This document shows, one piece after another, positions 47,779 to 56,791 of a DNA stretch of 64,000 nt. Both the position numbers and the translations under genes were made by a program. Numbering within the stretch: position 1 is the first letter of the stretch; the number at the start of each line of letters is the position of its first letter. The notes beneath the pieces were generated by a model. The model was not told the DNA's origin. It worked only from the letters and a program-made list of their open reading frames with translations, and did no database searches. The stretch comes from Croceibacter atlanticus HTCC2559. Its GTDB lineage: Bacteria > Bacteroidota > Bacteroidia > Flavobacteriales > Flavobacteriaceae. The stretch covers positions 1,508,001-1,572,000 of the forward strand of contig NC_014230.1 in the NCBI RefSeq assembly GCF_000196315.1, written 5' to 3'.

Positions 47779-49815
47779 CTAAGATTTTACGAATACAATT
47801 TTTTCTTCTTGTTTTTCTATTGCTAAATTGTAGAAGGTCTTTAACTCGTTATAATATTTTGATGGAACAAGATTGGAGTTAATTACAAATTGATACGAGA
47901 CTTGTACGTTGTTACCCACTTGTTTGGCTTTATATAAAAACTCTCCCAATTCTTCAGGTAGTAATACTTTGGTGCTTTCTGGTAACGTGCTAACATTATA
48001 GCCGTCAGGTATGGCAATATTTACTATATAATTTGTTTTCCTTGGGTATTGGTAGTCTATTGGGAATGTACGATCCTCTAACACAAACGGGTTTTGTAAA
48101 TCTGCTAAGTGTAACATTGGTGTTAAGTAACACTTGTCTTCAATAACATCTACCGGTTTTTCAACATTAAACTTATAAGAGTAGAGTATAGGCTCGTAAG
48201 TTTTATTATGGTTTTTAAAAGAGTACTCACCAAATTTTACGTTAGGGTAGTCGCTCTCAAATGTAGCAACTAGCTCTTCTTCACTTTTCCTGCTAAACCT
48301 CTTTTTAAAATTGTAAGCACTATGTCCTGTAATCTTACTGTTTAATGAACCTTCTATCTGCATAGCCTCATCAAACTTTAAAGACATAATTGTATTGTTT
48401 TCTGAATGAGACGTTGGGTTAAGGTTAATCCATCTTGAACGACCATCTTCTGTTATTTGTCTACCATTCCAATTTAAGAGGTGTTCTTCTAAAAAGTTTA
48501 CAGATCCATTTTTATTGGTAGCATCTAACAAATAAAGTTCTTGGTTTATAGTTGCACTTGAAATTACAAAGTTAAAGCCGTTTATAGTTGGAGATACAGG
48601 AATACCATGATCTCTTGTGCTTACCAAAACTGGATTAGATGTAATGCCAGCTTCTCTTAACATAGCAGTTAGCATTAAATTAATATCTGCACTATTTCCA
48701 GTATTAGTTCTGTACGCTTTAACAACTCCTTCATCTGTATAAATGCCTACATAATCATTCCAGTTCATTTTCTTTTTTACGAACTCATATATGTTAAACA
48801 CTATTTCTTCTTCTGTATTAGAGGTGTTTAAAATTCGCTCTAAATCACTCTTAAAGTATCCTTTTTTATCCAGCTCATTCCCAAATCTTGAAGACCTATA
48901 AATGGTTTCTGTAATGTTATCCCAAGTGGTTGTAACTGTTTCAAGACCTTTGCCAGGCAAGTTTCTAAAAGAAACTTCAAATTTTAAAGAATTCTTATAG
49001 TTGTTTACGTTATTGGTGTAGGCTTCATCCTTAAGTGGCGGCACATTACTTAGCTCTAAATCATAAATGTCTGTTTGTACATCTATAGTGTTTCTAGTAT
49101 TAATGGTTGGTTTGCCATGGCGCTGGCTGCCAACATCTTTCATTTTATCTAATAGGGCCTCAGAGTGGTCATAAGTAATTTTATCTCGTCCTCTACCTTG
49201 TTCTACATTAAGAGGTAAAGTACCTCTTTGGTGTAAATTCCATCCAAAATATTCTGGTGATGCAAATTTTAAAACAGATTTCTTTATAGGTATAAACTCC
49301 TGCAAACTGTATTCGTCTAGATTATAGATGTAAGGAGTTTGTAGCTCATATTTATATTCAATAACACTACCGTCATTAATATTTGGCATTGCAAATTTTA
49401 CAAGCGTGGTGTATTTTGAAGCCTCTTCTTCAAAAATGCCATTATTTTTTAGTTTTTCCTTTTTTACTTTACCACCTTCTAAATTATAGGTAAAAGCTTT
49501 AAGACCGTTATAAGTATCTTTTGTCCTACCATCACTAGTATGAAGTTTAAAAGCAACATCTGCATATTTGTAACCTTCTTTGTTATAAATCTTTATGCGT
49601 TCCTGTACTTCTGTAATTGCAAAAAAGCCATATTCTTCTGAATAGGAAAATCTTGTTTTGTAATCTCTATAAAGTATTGAAGCAGAAGCATCGGGATGGT
49701 CTGGATGTTCGGTTTCTAACAATTCTTCTTTTGAAACATCTCCAAAATCATAGTCTTGGGCAAGTGTAGGAAATGTAATAAGTGTAAGAGCAATTAAGAG
49801 TAAAGTTTGCTTCAT
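47779..49815 (-). CDS. DUF3857 transglutaminase-like protein, catalytic Cys absent (C)
   Basis: A 678-residue paralogue, closest to copy B: signal peptide MKQTLLLIALTLITFPTLAQ, then DYDFGDVSKEELLETEHP. Other landmarks are FAMPNINDGSVIEYKYELQT (DUF3857), VKKKMNWNDYVGIYTDEGVV and TGNSADINLMLTAMLREAGI, with Cys replaced by Ser and His by Phe (GFNFVISSA). Copies B and C are so alike that a recent duplication is likely. Its start overlaps the stop of the upstream catalytically intact paralogue by 4 bases (ATGA), so translation is coupled. Confidence 0.85.
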   Translation of the reverse strand: MKQTLLLIALTLITFPTLAQDYDFGDVSKEELLETEHPDHPDASASILYRDYKTRFSYSEEYGFFAITEVQERIKIYNKEGYKYADVAFKLHTSDGRTKDTYNGLKAFTYNLEGGKVKKEKLKNNGIFEEEASKYTTLVKFAMPNINDGSVIEYKYELQTPYIYNLDEYSLQEFIPIKKSVLKFASPEYFGWNLHQRGTLPLNVEQGRGRDKITYDHSEALLDKMKDVGSQRHGKPTINTRNTIDVQTDIYDLELSNVPPLKDEAYTNNVNNYKNSLKFEVSFRNLPGKGLETVTTTWDNITETIYRSSRFGNELDKKGYFKSDLERILNTSNTEEEIVFNIYEFVKKKMNWNDYVGIYTDEGVVKAYRTNTGNSADINLMLTAMLREAGITSNPVLVSTRDHGIPVSPTINGFNFVISSATINQELYLLDATNKNGSVNFLEEHLLNWNGRQITEDGRSRWINLNPTSHSENNTIMSLKFDEAMQIEGSLNSKITGHSAYNFKKRFSRKSEEELVATFESDYPNVKFGEYSFKNHNKTYEPILYSYKFNVEKPVDVIEDKCYLTPMLHLADLQNPFVLEDRTFPIDYQYPRKTNYIVNIAIPDGYNVSTLPESTKVLLPEELGEFLYKAKQVGNNVQVSYQFVINSNLVPSKYYNELKTFYNLAIEKQEEKIVFVKS

Positions 49816-51701
49816 AATGTAGAGATAAGGAGTTTTGTGTTGTCTTTATTAGTTATGGTCTTACAAAATGATCTGTAAGCTTCATATTGGTTAGGCTCAA
49901 ATGTGCCTTCGGTAATTTTAAGGGATCTTTTACAGGATAAACGGTTGTCCTTTAAAGAGAAAGTTAAGTTGTATTCTCCAAATGGGGTATGTAGTATAGT
50001 GTCTTCTGGTGTGTTTACCGTCATACCTTCTGGTATGGTATAAGAAATTAAAAACTCTACTGTTTTAGGACGCTGTATAATAAAAGGTGTTTTCCTGTTG
50101 CTGGTTCTTGGTGGGACTAATGCTCTCGAATTGCTAAATACTATTGGCTTAAGTATAAAGTTATTCCCAGCTTTTGAGAGGTATTGGTGTATTGTAAAAT
50201 CTAAATCTTCTTGATAAGTAATATTATCTTGATCGTCATTTAAACTTATATTAGTTACAGAAAGACCGTTTATGTGACGCCACTCTGTTAAGTAACTGTT
50301 TTTTAATTCTTCTTGAGACATAGTGTTAGCATAACTAGCCTCTTGATAAAAAACACCTTTGCTGTGTTCATTTAAATGACCTTTTACTGAGGTGCCATCT
50401 ATGTCGCAATTAATTGTATAGCGTTTGGTGCTTTCTTCTGCATTGTATGCTTTTGTCTTGGTAATTATACCGCCATTTGGAGTAATCATTAAAGCATCTC
50501 TGTTATCTGTAAAATCTCCTAAATATCCAAATGGAGATGTTTGGCTAGTACACTCTAACCACGTTATATCTTCATTTAAATCTACTCCTAATATTACGTG
50601 ATTACCTTGTACAGCAACTAAATCTTTATCTATATCTGTTTGTTCATTTCCGCCATAAATTATGGTGTAGTATGAAGTTAGTCCAACAGCATCCATTAAA
50701 CTTTTGGTGTAATTGGTAAGGGCTTTACAATCACCATAGCTTAGTTTATCTACATCGGACGCTAGCATAGGTTTCCAGCCACCAATTTCAATCTGAACGC
50801 TTATATAACGAACTTTATCCTGAACGAATTTATATACAATTCGCGCTTTTTCTTCATCTGTAGTAGCATTGGCTGTAAGAGCCCTAATTGCTTCAATAGT
50901 TTCAGAACTTAAATCGTTTGTTTTTTCAATGAGGTTGGTATTCATCCAGTTACCAAAATCTTGCCAACTGTTAGCAGAGCCTTTTTCGCCTTGTAAGCTA
51001 AATTGTGGTAAATACAACCTAAGCATAGGCGTAATTTCATTTAAATTTGGTGCTAAATACTCATGTTTTACAGCAGGTAGTAATTCTGCTTTCCAGGACA
51101 TTTCTCCTTCCTTTTGTTCCGTAGTGATAGTATAGCCATCAAAATTAAACTCTTTAAATATAGGCTTGTTCTTAGGATTAAATTTTATGGTATAAGTAGA
51201 TCTAACCGTACTGCTTAAGTAATCTTCAATAGGCATCCAACGTTCTATAAAAGCAGATGTTTTGGAGGTTGTCTCTTTTTCGAAAACAACAGTATATGGA
51301 TAAGTTATTGGAGTGTAGTCCAGGTACATTACACGATTGTCTGAATACAACGTCCCGTTACTTACTGCACTTACATCCCTAAAGTCGCGTTTACTAAAGC
51401 TTTTAATTTTATTTCCTAATGCATCATATATGGTAGCATTAAGTTTTTTTACTTTACTGTTGTTGTCATAAAATGCAAAGGCATTAATATCTGAGTTTCC
51501 TTTACTGTTTAGAATAGTAATGGTCTTTGTATAGTATACGTCTTGTGAGCCAGAATCTGAGACATCTACAAATGTAGATTCAGATTTGGTGATACTATTG
51601 GCATTTTCAGTTAAAGATTTGGGGAGATCTAAAATTGTAAACTTAGATTCTTGAGCGTAAGAAGCAGAAAGAATCAATAAAAAAATGAGTCTTAAAATCA
51701 C
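49812..51701 (-). CDS. DUF3857 transglutaminase-like protein with intact Cys and His (D)
   Basis: First gene of the operon, 629 residues. It starts at a GTG at 51701 that opens the signal peptide (ILRLIFLLILSASYAQ); no ATG is usable. DUF3857 occupies about residues 45-200; the transglutaminase-like domain has YKFVQDKVRYISVQIEIGGW, SYGDCKALTNY (Cys325) and VQGNHVILGV (His368), with WLECTS giving Glu383 where Asp is common. This is the only one of the four copies with a possible catalytic site, so it may act on peptides or cell wall while the others bind. It ends 4 bases into copy C. Confidence 0.87.
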   Translation of the reverse strand: MILRLIFLLILSASYAQESKFTILDLPKSLTENANSITKSESTFVDVSDSGSQDVYYTKTITILNSKGNSDINAFAFYDNNSKVKKLNATIYDALGNKIKSFSKRDFRDVSAVSNGTLYSDNRVMYLDYTPITYPYTVVFEKETTSKTSAFIERWMPIEDYLSSTVRSTYTIKFNPKNKPIFKEFNFDGYTITTEQKEGEMSWKAELLPAVKHEYLAPNLNEITPMLRLYLPQFSLQGEKGSANSWQDFGNWMNTNLIEKTNDLSSETIEAIRALTANATTDEEKARIVYKFVQDKVRYISVQIEIGGWKPMLASDVDKLSYGDCKALTNYTKSLMDAVGLTSYYTIIYGGNEQTDIDKDLVAVQGNHVILGVDLNEDITWLECTSQTSPFGYLGDFTDNRDALMITPNGGIITKTKAYNAEESTKRYTINCDIDGTSVKGHLNEHSKGVFYQEASYANTMSQEELKNSYLTEWRHINGLSVTNISLNDDQDNITYQEDLDFTIHQYLSKAGNNFILKPIVFSNSRALVPPRTSNRKTPFIIQRPKTVEFLISYTIPEGMTVNTPEDTILHTPFGEYNLTFSLKDNRLSCKRSLKITEGTFEPNQYEAYRSFCKTITNKDNTKLLISTL

Positions 51702-51793
51702 GAAATGAAATTATAGCGACGAAAATAGGAAATTACATTTCTGAAAATGTTTACACTTTGTTAAAATAGTTAAGAATTATATAATTATGCATT

Positions 51794-52318
51794 CTATATT
51801 TCAACATCTTCTAAAATATAAGCCTCAATTTCTTTGTCGTCATCACCATGTAATACACTTACATCTCCTGTAGTTTCTAGGACTACAGCTTTTACTTCAT
51901 TTAGTCTTATCACATTTGCTTCTCTTAATTTGCCTCTAAGTTCGTTTTCTGTAATTTCTACTTTATTTAAATTATCATAAAGTATTTGTCCGTCTCTCAT
52001 AATTAATACTGGACTGTTATCTAAATGTTTTCGTGCCGTTTTGCTTCTAAATCTAAGTAACGATACTAGGTAGTTTGCAAGATATAAAAGCCCAATTAAT
52101 AAAATACCTAGTAGTAATTTAGGGTTGCTCGTGGCTATAGTCATACCTATAAGATTACCTATGGCAACAGTATTCACAAAGTCAAACCCAGTCATTTTAC
52201 TAAAGCTTTTAAGGCCAAATATTCTTGTAAATATGATAACAGCAATGTAAACAACTGTAGTACCTATAATAATTTCTGGCACCATGCCTATATCTTTTGT
52301 AAAGTAGTCTAATTTCAT
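51794..52318 (-). CDS. DUF421 / YetF-type membrane protein
   Basis: A 174-residue protein with three N-terminal helices (IIIGTTVVYIAVIIFTRIFG, FVNTVAIGNLIGMTIA, LLGILLIGLLYLANYLVSLL) followed by a cytoplasmic YetF C-terminal domain with KHLDNSPVLIMRDGQILYDN and ELRGKLREANV. The family function is unsettled; YetF-type domains occur in spore and stress proteins. The ATG at 52318 is chosen because the 29-codon extension upstream would add a helix that is not part of the family. It is divergent from the ankyrin gene. Confidence 0.82.
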   Translation of the reverse strand: MKLDYFTKDIGMVPEIIIGTTVVYIAVIIFTRIFGLKSFSKMTGFDFVNTVAIGNLIGMTIATSNPKLLLGILLIGLLYLANYLVSLLRFRSKTARKHLDNSPVLIMRDGQILYDNLNKVEITENELRGKLREANVIRLNEVKAVVLETTGDVSVLHGDDDKEIEAYILEDVEI

Positions 52319-52473
52319 AGTATAGAATTTTCTAATCTTAAAATTACGACAATAGATAATGCAAATACTTGTAAGACTTACAAATAACATAATTTTATAC
52401 TTCAAGAAAATAAATGTTAAACCGGTTGATGCCTATAAAGGTTTTACGTACATTTTCAACTATAATTTATGCT

Positions 52474-52950
52474 ATGAATCCTGATTTACTATTTAACGCT
52501 ATACGCTCTCAAGACAAGGCAAATATTGCTATTGTATTAAAAGAATATCCAGAACTAATACAAGCTAAGGACCAACGTGGCTCTACACCATTGTTACTTG
52601 CTACTTATTATGGTTTTAAAGATATTACTGAAATTTTATTAGATCATAACGCAGACATAAATGCACAAGATGCTTCTGGAAATACAGCGCTTATGGGTGT
52701 GTGTTTTAAGGGGTATCCAGAAATTGCTGAGTTACTAATTAAACGTGGCGCCAACATAGATTTGCAAAACTCTAACAATGCGACTGCTTTAATTTATGCA
52801 ACAACCTTTAATCAAGAAGCTATTGTAAAGCTTTTATTGGCGCATAATGCAGATAAGAGTTTAAAAGATGCTCGAGGTCATACTGCTAAAGATCACGCAC
52901 AAATGCAAGAGTTAAATGATATTCTAGACTTATTGAGTGATGAGTCTTGA
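52474..52950 (+). CDS. Ankyrin repeat protein
   Basis: A 158-residue cytoplasmic protein, starting MNPDLLFNAIRSQDKANI, with about four ankyrin repeats: KDQRGSTPLLLATYYGFKDI, DASGNTALMGVCFKGYPEI, NSNNATALIYATTFNQEAI and KDARGHTAKDHAQMQEL. In other bacteria small ankyrin proteins often accompany catalase; no catalase gene lies here. The ATG at 52474 is preferred over earlier in-frame codons that add no recognisable domain. It overlaps the next gene by 11 bases, so the two are co-translated and probably partners. Confidence 0.85.
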   Translation: MNPDLLFNAIRSQDKANIAIVLKEYPELIQAKDQRGSTPLLLATYYGFKDITEILLDHNADINAQDASGNTALMGVCFKGYPEIAELLIKRGANIDLQNSNNATALIYATTFNQEAIVKLLLAHNADKSLKDARGHTAKDHAQMQELNDILDLLSDES

Positions 52951-53524
52951 TACATCTCTCATTAATAAACTACAATCGGTAAGAATTCGTAATAAGGGTT
53001 TTAAAAGAAAAGCCGTGTTACCAATAGATCAGGAGTTAAACTATTGGGAATACCTTAAGCTTACTTTGGGTGAAAATGTATTTGTAGTAAAAACGGCGCT
53101 AGGTTTGGATATTATTTATTTATCTGAGGTAGAACGTACTGAGTATATTCATCAAGCTTTATATTTATTTAAACCTTTGCTTAATATAGATACTGGTATC
53201 ACAGTAAAAAGCTTATCTAATGAACACGTTTTAAAAGATTTTGGAAATATCGTAAAGACACTTTCAAAACATCCTCAATTATTTTTATCTAGTTGTAAGA
53301 AGCTTATTCAAAAATTTAACCATACGCAATTAAGAACACCACTTTCTCAATTATTATATAATTGTTTTGATTCAGAATTAAATGCACTAATTAAAGTAGG
53401 AAATATTCCCTATGCTTCTAAAATTGAAACTTTAAGAACACAACAGGAACATATAAGTTTAGAACCAAAGAGTCTCTCTAATTTAACTAAGCGCTATTTG
53501 TCTAACAGCAACCATAATAATTAA
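52940..53524 (+). CDS. Hypothetical protein coupled to the ankyrin gene
   Basis: A 194-residue, helix-rich, basic protein (MSLDTSLINKLQSVRIRNKG, VFVVKTALGLDIIYLSEVER, LFLSSCKKLIQKFNHTQLR). No signal peptide and no recognised domain. It starts within the last 11 bases of the ankyrin gene in another frame. The 3-base-earlier GTG would add one residue. Its partner gene suggests a protein-protein interaction role, but this is inference. It ends 6 bases before the convergent SRPBCC gene. Confidence 0.6.
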   Translation: MSLDTSLINKLQSVRIRNKGFKRKAVLPIDQELNYWEYLKLTLGENVFVVKTALGLDIIYLSEVERTEYIHQALYLFKPLLNIDTGITVKSLSNEHVLKDFGNIVKTLSKHPQLFLSSCKKLIQKFNHTQLRTPLSQLLYNCFDSELNALIKVGNIPYASKIETLRTQQEHISLEPKSLSNLTKRYLSNSNHNN

Positions 53525-53530
53525 GTATTC

Positions 53531-54562
53531 TTATTTTATAGGAATATAAATTTCTGTTACCCAGTTAGCTGGATTTGGGTCTGCACTAGGATCTGTTCTA
53601 TAAACTTCAAAGTCTTTTGAAGTCTCCATTTTCTCAAGGCTATTTTCTTCTAAATAAGCATTAGCAGCACCCCAAGCATCTTTTAAGTTTTTATAATCTC
53701 CTTTAAGTGTCGTCTTAACAACTTTTTGAGATGGCATAAAACCGCATAATATAGGACTATCATTAGGAGTGATAACTTGGTTTGTGGTTGGTATTGCAGA
53801 AGAAAATATAGCGGTATTATTCGCTAAGTCCCATTGCTCGTAAATAGTCATTGGGCTACCAGAAATAGGAATATTATTTTCTTGCATATATGAAAATACT
53901 TGTGGCATCATCTCGGCCATTTTGGTGCCAATAGCACTTATCTTAGATGCAGAAGTATTGTACATATAATAACCGCCACTATGTTGTGTAATGCCATCTA
54001 CATTTATAGAAAATTCAGACATTTTAGTTTCGATTACTGTGTTTATGTTTTCTAAGCCTTTAGGAAACATTGGTTTTAGCATTTGTGTGTAAGAACCATC
54101 TTGTGCTGCCCAATATGCTTTATCCTGAAAACTTTGAGAACCCTTCATTCCCCAAGTTACTTTTGTACCTTCTTCAACCTCTTCAAATGTCCAGTATACA
54201 GTACTTTCAGAAGGTCCTAAAGGTGTTTCCATTACCATGGTTTGTGTAATGCTTTTATTTGGTATAGCATCAATAGTTTCAATACGGCCATCTGGAGCAG
54301 TATCACCTGTCCAAGAATAGCTTGCGCCAACGCCTACTGTTTTTTCAGGGTAACTTGTAACTATGTTTGGATCATCTGCTTTCCAAGGACCCCAATCTTC
54401 CCAAGTTTTAAGATCATTTATTTCATTGTAAATTACAGATGCTGGTGCATTAATTACTTTAGAGTCTTCAACTTGAAAGTCGCCATCTATAGTGGCTACA
54501 TATATAGAGGCACCAATTATTACAATTAGTAAAAGGAAAAATAAGTATTTTAAAAATTTCAT
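53531..54562 (-). CDS. Membrane-anchored SRPBCC/GyrI-like protein
   Basis: A 343-residue protein: N-terminal membrane helix (MKFLKYLFFLLLIVIIGASI), then an SRPBCC (START/polyketide-cyclase-like) ligand-binding fold (DSKVINAPASVIYNEINDLK, TWEDWGPWK, TVYWTFEEVEEGTKVTWGM) up to about residue 165, then a GyrI-like effector-binding domain (ENNIPISGSPMTIYEQWD, VVKTTLKGDYKNLKDAWGA, NPANWVTEIYIPI). Both domains bind small hydrophobic or cationic molecules. This fusion is common in Bacteroidota. A lipid or toxin binding role is inferred. Confidence 0.82.
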   Translation of the reverse strand: MKFLKYLFFLLLIVIIGASIYVATIDGDFQVEDSKVINAPASVIYNEINDLKTWEDWGPWKADDPNIVTSYPEKTVGVGASYSWTGDTAPDGRIETIDAIPNKSITQTMVMETPLGPSESTVYWTFEEVEEGTKVTWGMKGSQSFQDKAYWAAQDGSYTQMLKPMFPKGLENINTVIETKMSEFSINVDGITQHSGGYYMYNTSASKISAIGTKMAEMMPQVFSYMQENNIPISGSPMTIYEQWDLANNTAIFSSAIPTTNQVITPNDSPILCGFMPSQKVVKTTLKGDYKNLKDAWGAANAYLEENSLEKMETSKDFEVYRTDPSADPNPANWVTEIYIPIK

Positions 54563-54770
54563 AAAGTTAGGGGTATAGTTAATGGTATGTAAATATACAT
54601 ATTATAGCAACTGTTTTCGAAACATTTTTGGGGTATAAGTGATAAAATATGCTTTTAAGGTTATGAAGTTGAATGAATTACAGGAGTCATTCTTAAAAAT
54701 ATATGAGATAAGGAATTAAGATTTAGCGAAATACCATTAAATTGCACCTTAAATAATCAAATTATATAAA

Positions 54771-56786
54771 ATGACATTTAAATATCTAACCGTATTAAGT
54801 TTAGGGTTACTTCTTTTAACATCTTGTGGCCAAGAAAAGAAAGAAGAGGTAAAACCAGAACCAAAAGAAACCAAAGCTGGAATTGTAGATGAATTTGCAG
54901 ACATTAAAATCTTGCAATACGAAATTCCTGGGTGGGAAAATTTAAGTCTAGAAAAGCAAAAGCTTGTTTACTACATGACGCAAGCTGGTCTTAGTGGTCG
55001 TGATATGATGTGGGCTCAAAACTACCGTCATAACCTTACTATTCGTAAAGCATTAGAAAATGTGTATACAACATACACTGGTGATAAAAACACAGAAGAC
55101 TGGAAAAACTTCGAAACGTTTGTTAAGCGTATATGGTTCTCTAATGGTATACACCATCATTACAGTACTGTAAAGATGACTCCAGACTTTTCTGCAGAGT
55201 ATTTAAATCAACTTTTAGCAGATACAAATACAACGCTTGAAGGCGAAGCTTTTGAAGTATTGTTTAATGATAAAGATACTAAAAAAGTAAACCTTTCTAA
55301 AGATGCAGATATTGTATTAGAGAGCGCTATAAACTTTTATGGACCAGATGTAACTACTGCAGATGTAGAGCAGTTTTATGGATCTAAAACAGTTGATGCT
55401 AATGAGCCAATTGAACTTGGTCTTAATACTAAACTTGTTAAAGAAAACGGTAAGCTGGTTGAAAAAACATACAAAAGTGGAGGTCTTTATGGCGAAGCTA
55501 TTGATGAGGTTATCGGTTGGTTAGAAAAAGCTAAAGGAGTAGCAGAAAATGAAAATCAAGCAAAAGCTTTAGGATTATTAATAGACTATTATAAAACAGG
55601 AAGCTTAGATACTTGGGATGAGTATGCTATTGCTTGGGTAAACTCTACAGAAGGTGATATCGATTGGATAAATGGCTTTATTGAAGTTTACAACGATCCA
55701 AAAGGTTATAAAGGTTCTTATGAAAGTATTGTACAGATTAAAGATTTTGACATGTCTAAAAAGATGGCTGTTTTATCTAAAGATGCCCAATGGTTTGAAG
55801 ATAACTCTCCATTAATGGCTGAGCACAAAAAAGCAGAGGTAAAAGGAGTATCTTATAAAACTGTTATTGTTGCAGGAGAAGCTGGAGATGCTTCACCAAG
55901 TACGCCAATTGGTGTAAACTTACCAAACAACAACTGGATAAGACAAGCTCACGGAAGTAAGTCTGTATCCTTAGGTAACATAATTAATGCATATAATGGT
56001 GCTGGCGGTTCTGGTCGTTTAGAAGAATTTGCAAACGATTCTTTAGAGGTAGCATTAGAAAAAGAATATGGAAAGCAAGCAGATAAGCTACACACCGCAT
56101 TACACGAAGTGGTAGGGCACGCTTCTGGACAGATAAATCCAGGTGTTGGTACACCAAAAGAAACTTTAAAGAGTTACAAATCTACAATTGAAGAAGGTCG
56201 TGCAGATTTATTCGGCTTATACTATTTAATGGATCCTAAACTTCAAGAACTAGGATTAACAGACAACTGGGAAAAAACAGGAAAAGCTGCTTATGATGGT
56301 TATATAAGAAATGGTATGATGACGCAGCTAATTCGATTAGAATTAGGTGATGATGTAGAAGAAGCACATATGCGTAACAGACAATGGGTAAGTGCTTGGG
56401 TGTTCGAGAAAGCTCAAGAATCTGGAGCAGTTGTTATGGAGCAACGTGATGGTAAAACTTACTTTGATATTAAAGACTACTCTAAAATGCGTGAGCTGTT
56501 TGGAGAATTACTTAAGGAAACACAGCGAATTACATCTGAAGGTGACTATGAAGCTGCTAAAGCTTTAGTTGAAGATTATGGTGTAAAAGTAAATCAAGAC
56601 ATTCATAAAGAAGTTTTAGAACGAAATAAGCAATTTAAAAGCGCACCTTATAGTGGTTTTGTAAATCCTGTTCTTGTTCCAGAAATGGATGAAGATGGAA
56701 CTATTACTGCTATAAAAGTAACACAACCAGAATCTTTTGAGGCTCAAATGCTTGAGTATGCAAAAACATATGGATTCCTAAAATAA
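54771..56786 (+). CDS. Dipeptidyl peptidase III-type lipoprotein (M49)
   Basis: A 671-residue zinc peptidase that removes dipeptides from the N-terminus of short peptides. A lipobox (LGLLLLTSCGQ) ends the signal peptide, so the enzyme is anchored in a membrane rather than cytoplasmic. The HEXXGH-type motif is HEVVGH at residues 445-450, with the third ligand in TIEEGRADLFGLY (Glu474/475). RKALENVYTTYTG and the VNLPNNNWIRQAHGSKSV segment also match M49. It is 5 bases upstream of an M28 peptidase gene; together they would feed on extracellular peptides. Confidence 0.88.
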   Translation: MTFKYLTVLSLGLLLLTSCGQEKKEEVKPEPKETKAGIVDEFADIKILQYEIPGWENLSLEKQKLVYYMTQAGLSGRDMMWAQNYRHNLTIRKALENVYTTYTGDKNTEDWKNFETFVKRIWFSNGIHHHYSTVKMTPDFSAEYLNQLLADTNTTLEGEAFEVLFNDKDTKKVNLSKDADIVLESAINFYGPDVTTADVEQFYGSKTVDANEPIELGLNTKLVKENGKLVEKTYKSGGLYGEAIDEVIGWLEKAKGVAENENQAKALGLLIDYYKTGSLDTWDEYAIAWVNSTEGDIDWINGFIEVYNDPKGYKGSYESIVQIKDFDMSKKMAVLSKDAQWFEDNSPLMAEHKKAEVKGVSYKTVIVAGEAGDASPSTPIGVNLPNNNWIRQAHGSKSVSLGNIINAYNGAGGSGRLEEFANDSLEVALEKEYGKQADKLHTALHEVVGHASGQINPGVGTPKETLKSYKSTIEEGRADLFGLYYLMDPKLQELGLTDNWEKTGKAAYDGYIRNGMMTQLIRLELGDDVEEAHMRNRQWVSAWVFEKAQESGAVVMEQRDGKTYFDIKDYSKMRELFGELLKETQRITSEGDYEAAKALVEDYGVKVNQDIHKEVLERNKQFKSAPYSGFVNPVLVPEMDEDGTITAIKVTQPESFEAQMLEYAKTYGFLK

Positions 56787-56791
56787 GAACT

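Noticed and set aside
52319-52405. N-terminal extension of the DUF421 protein
   Set aside because: It adds a stretch not present in the family and overlaps the promoter region of the divergent ankyrin gene.
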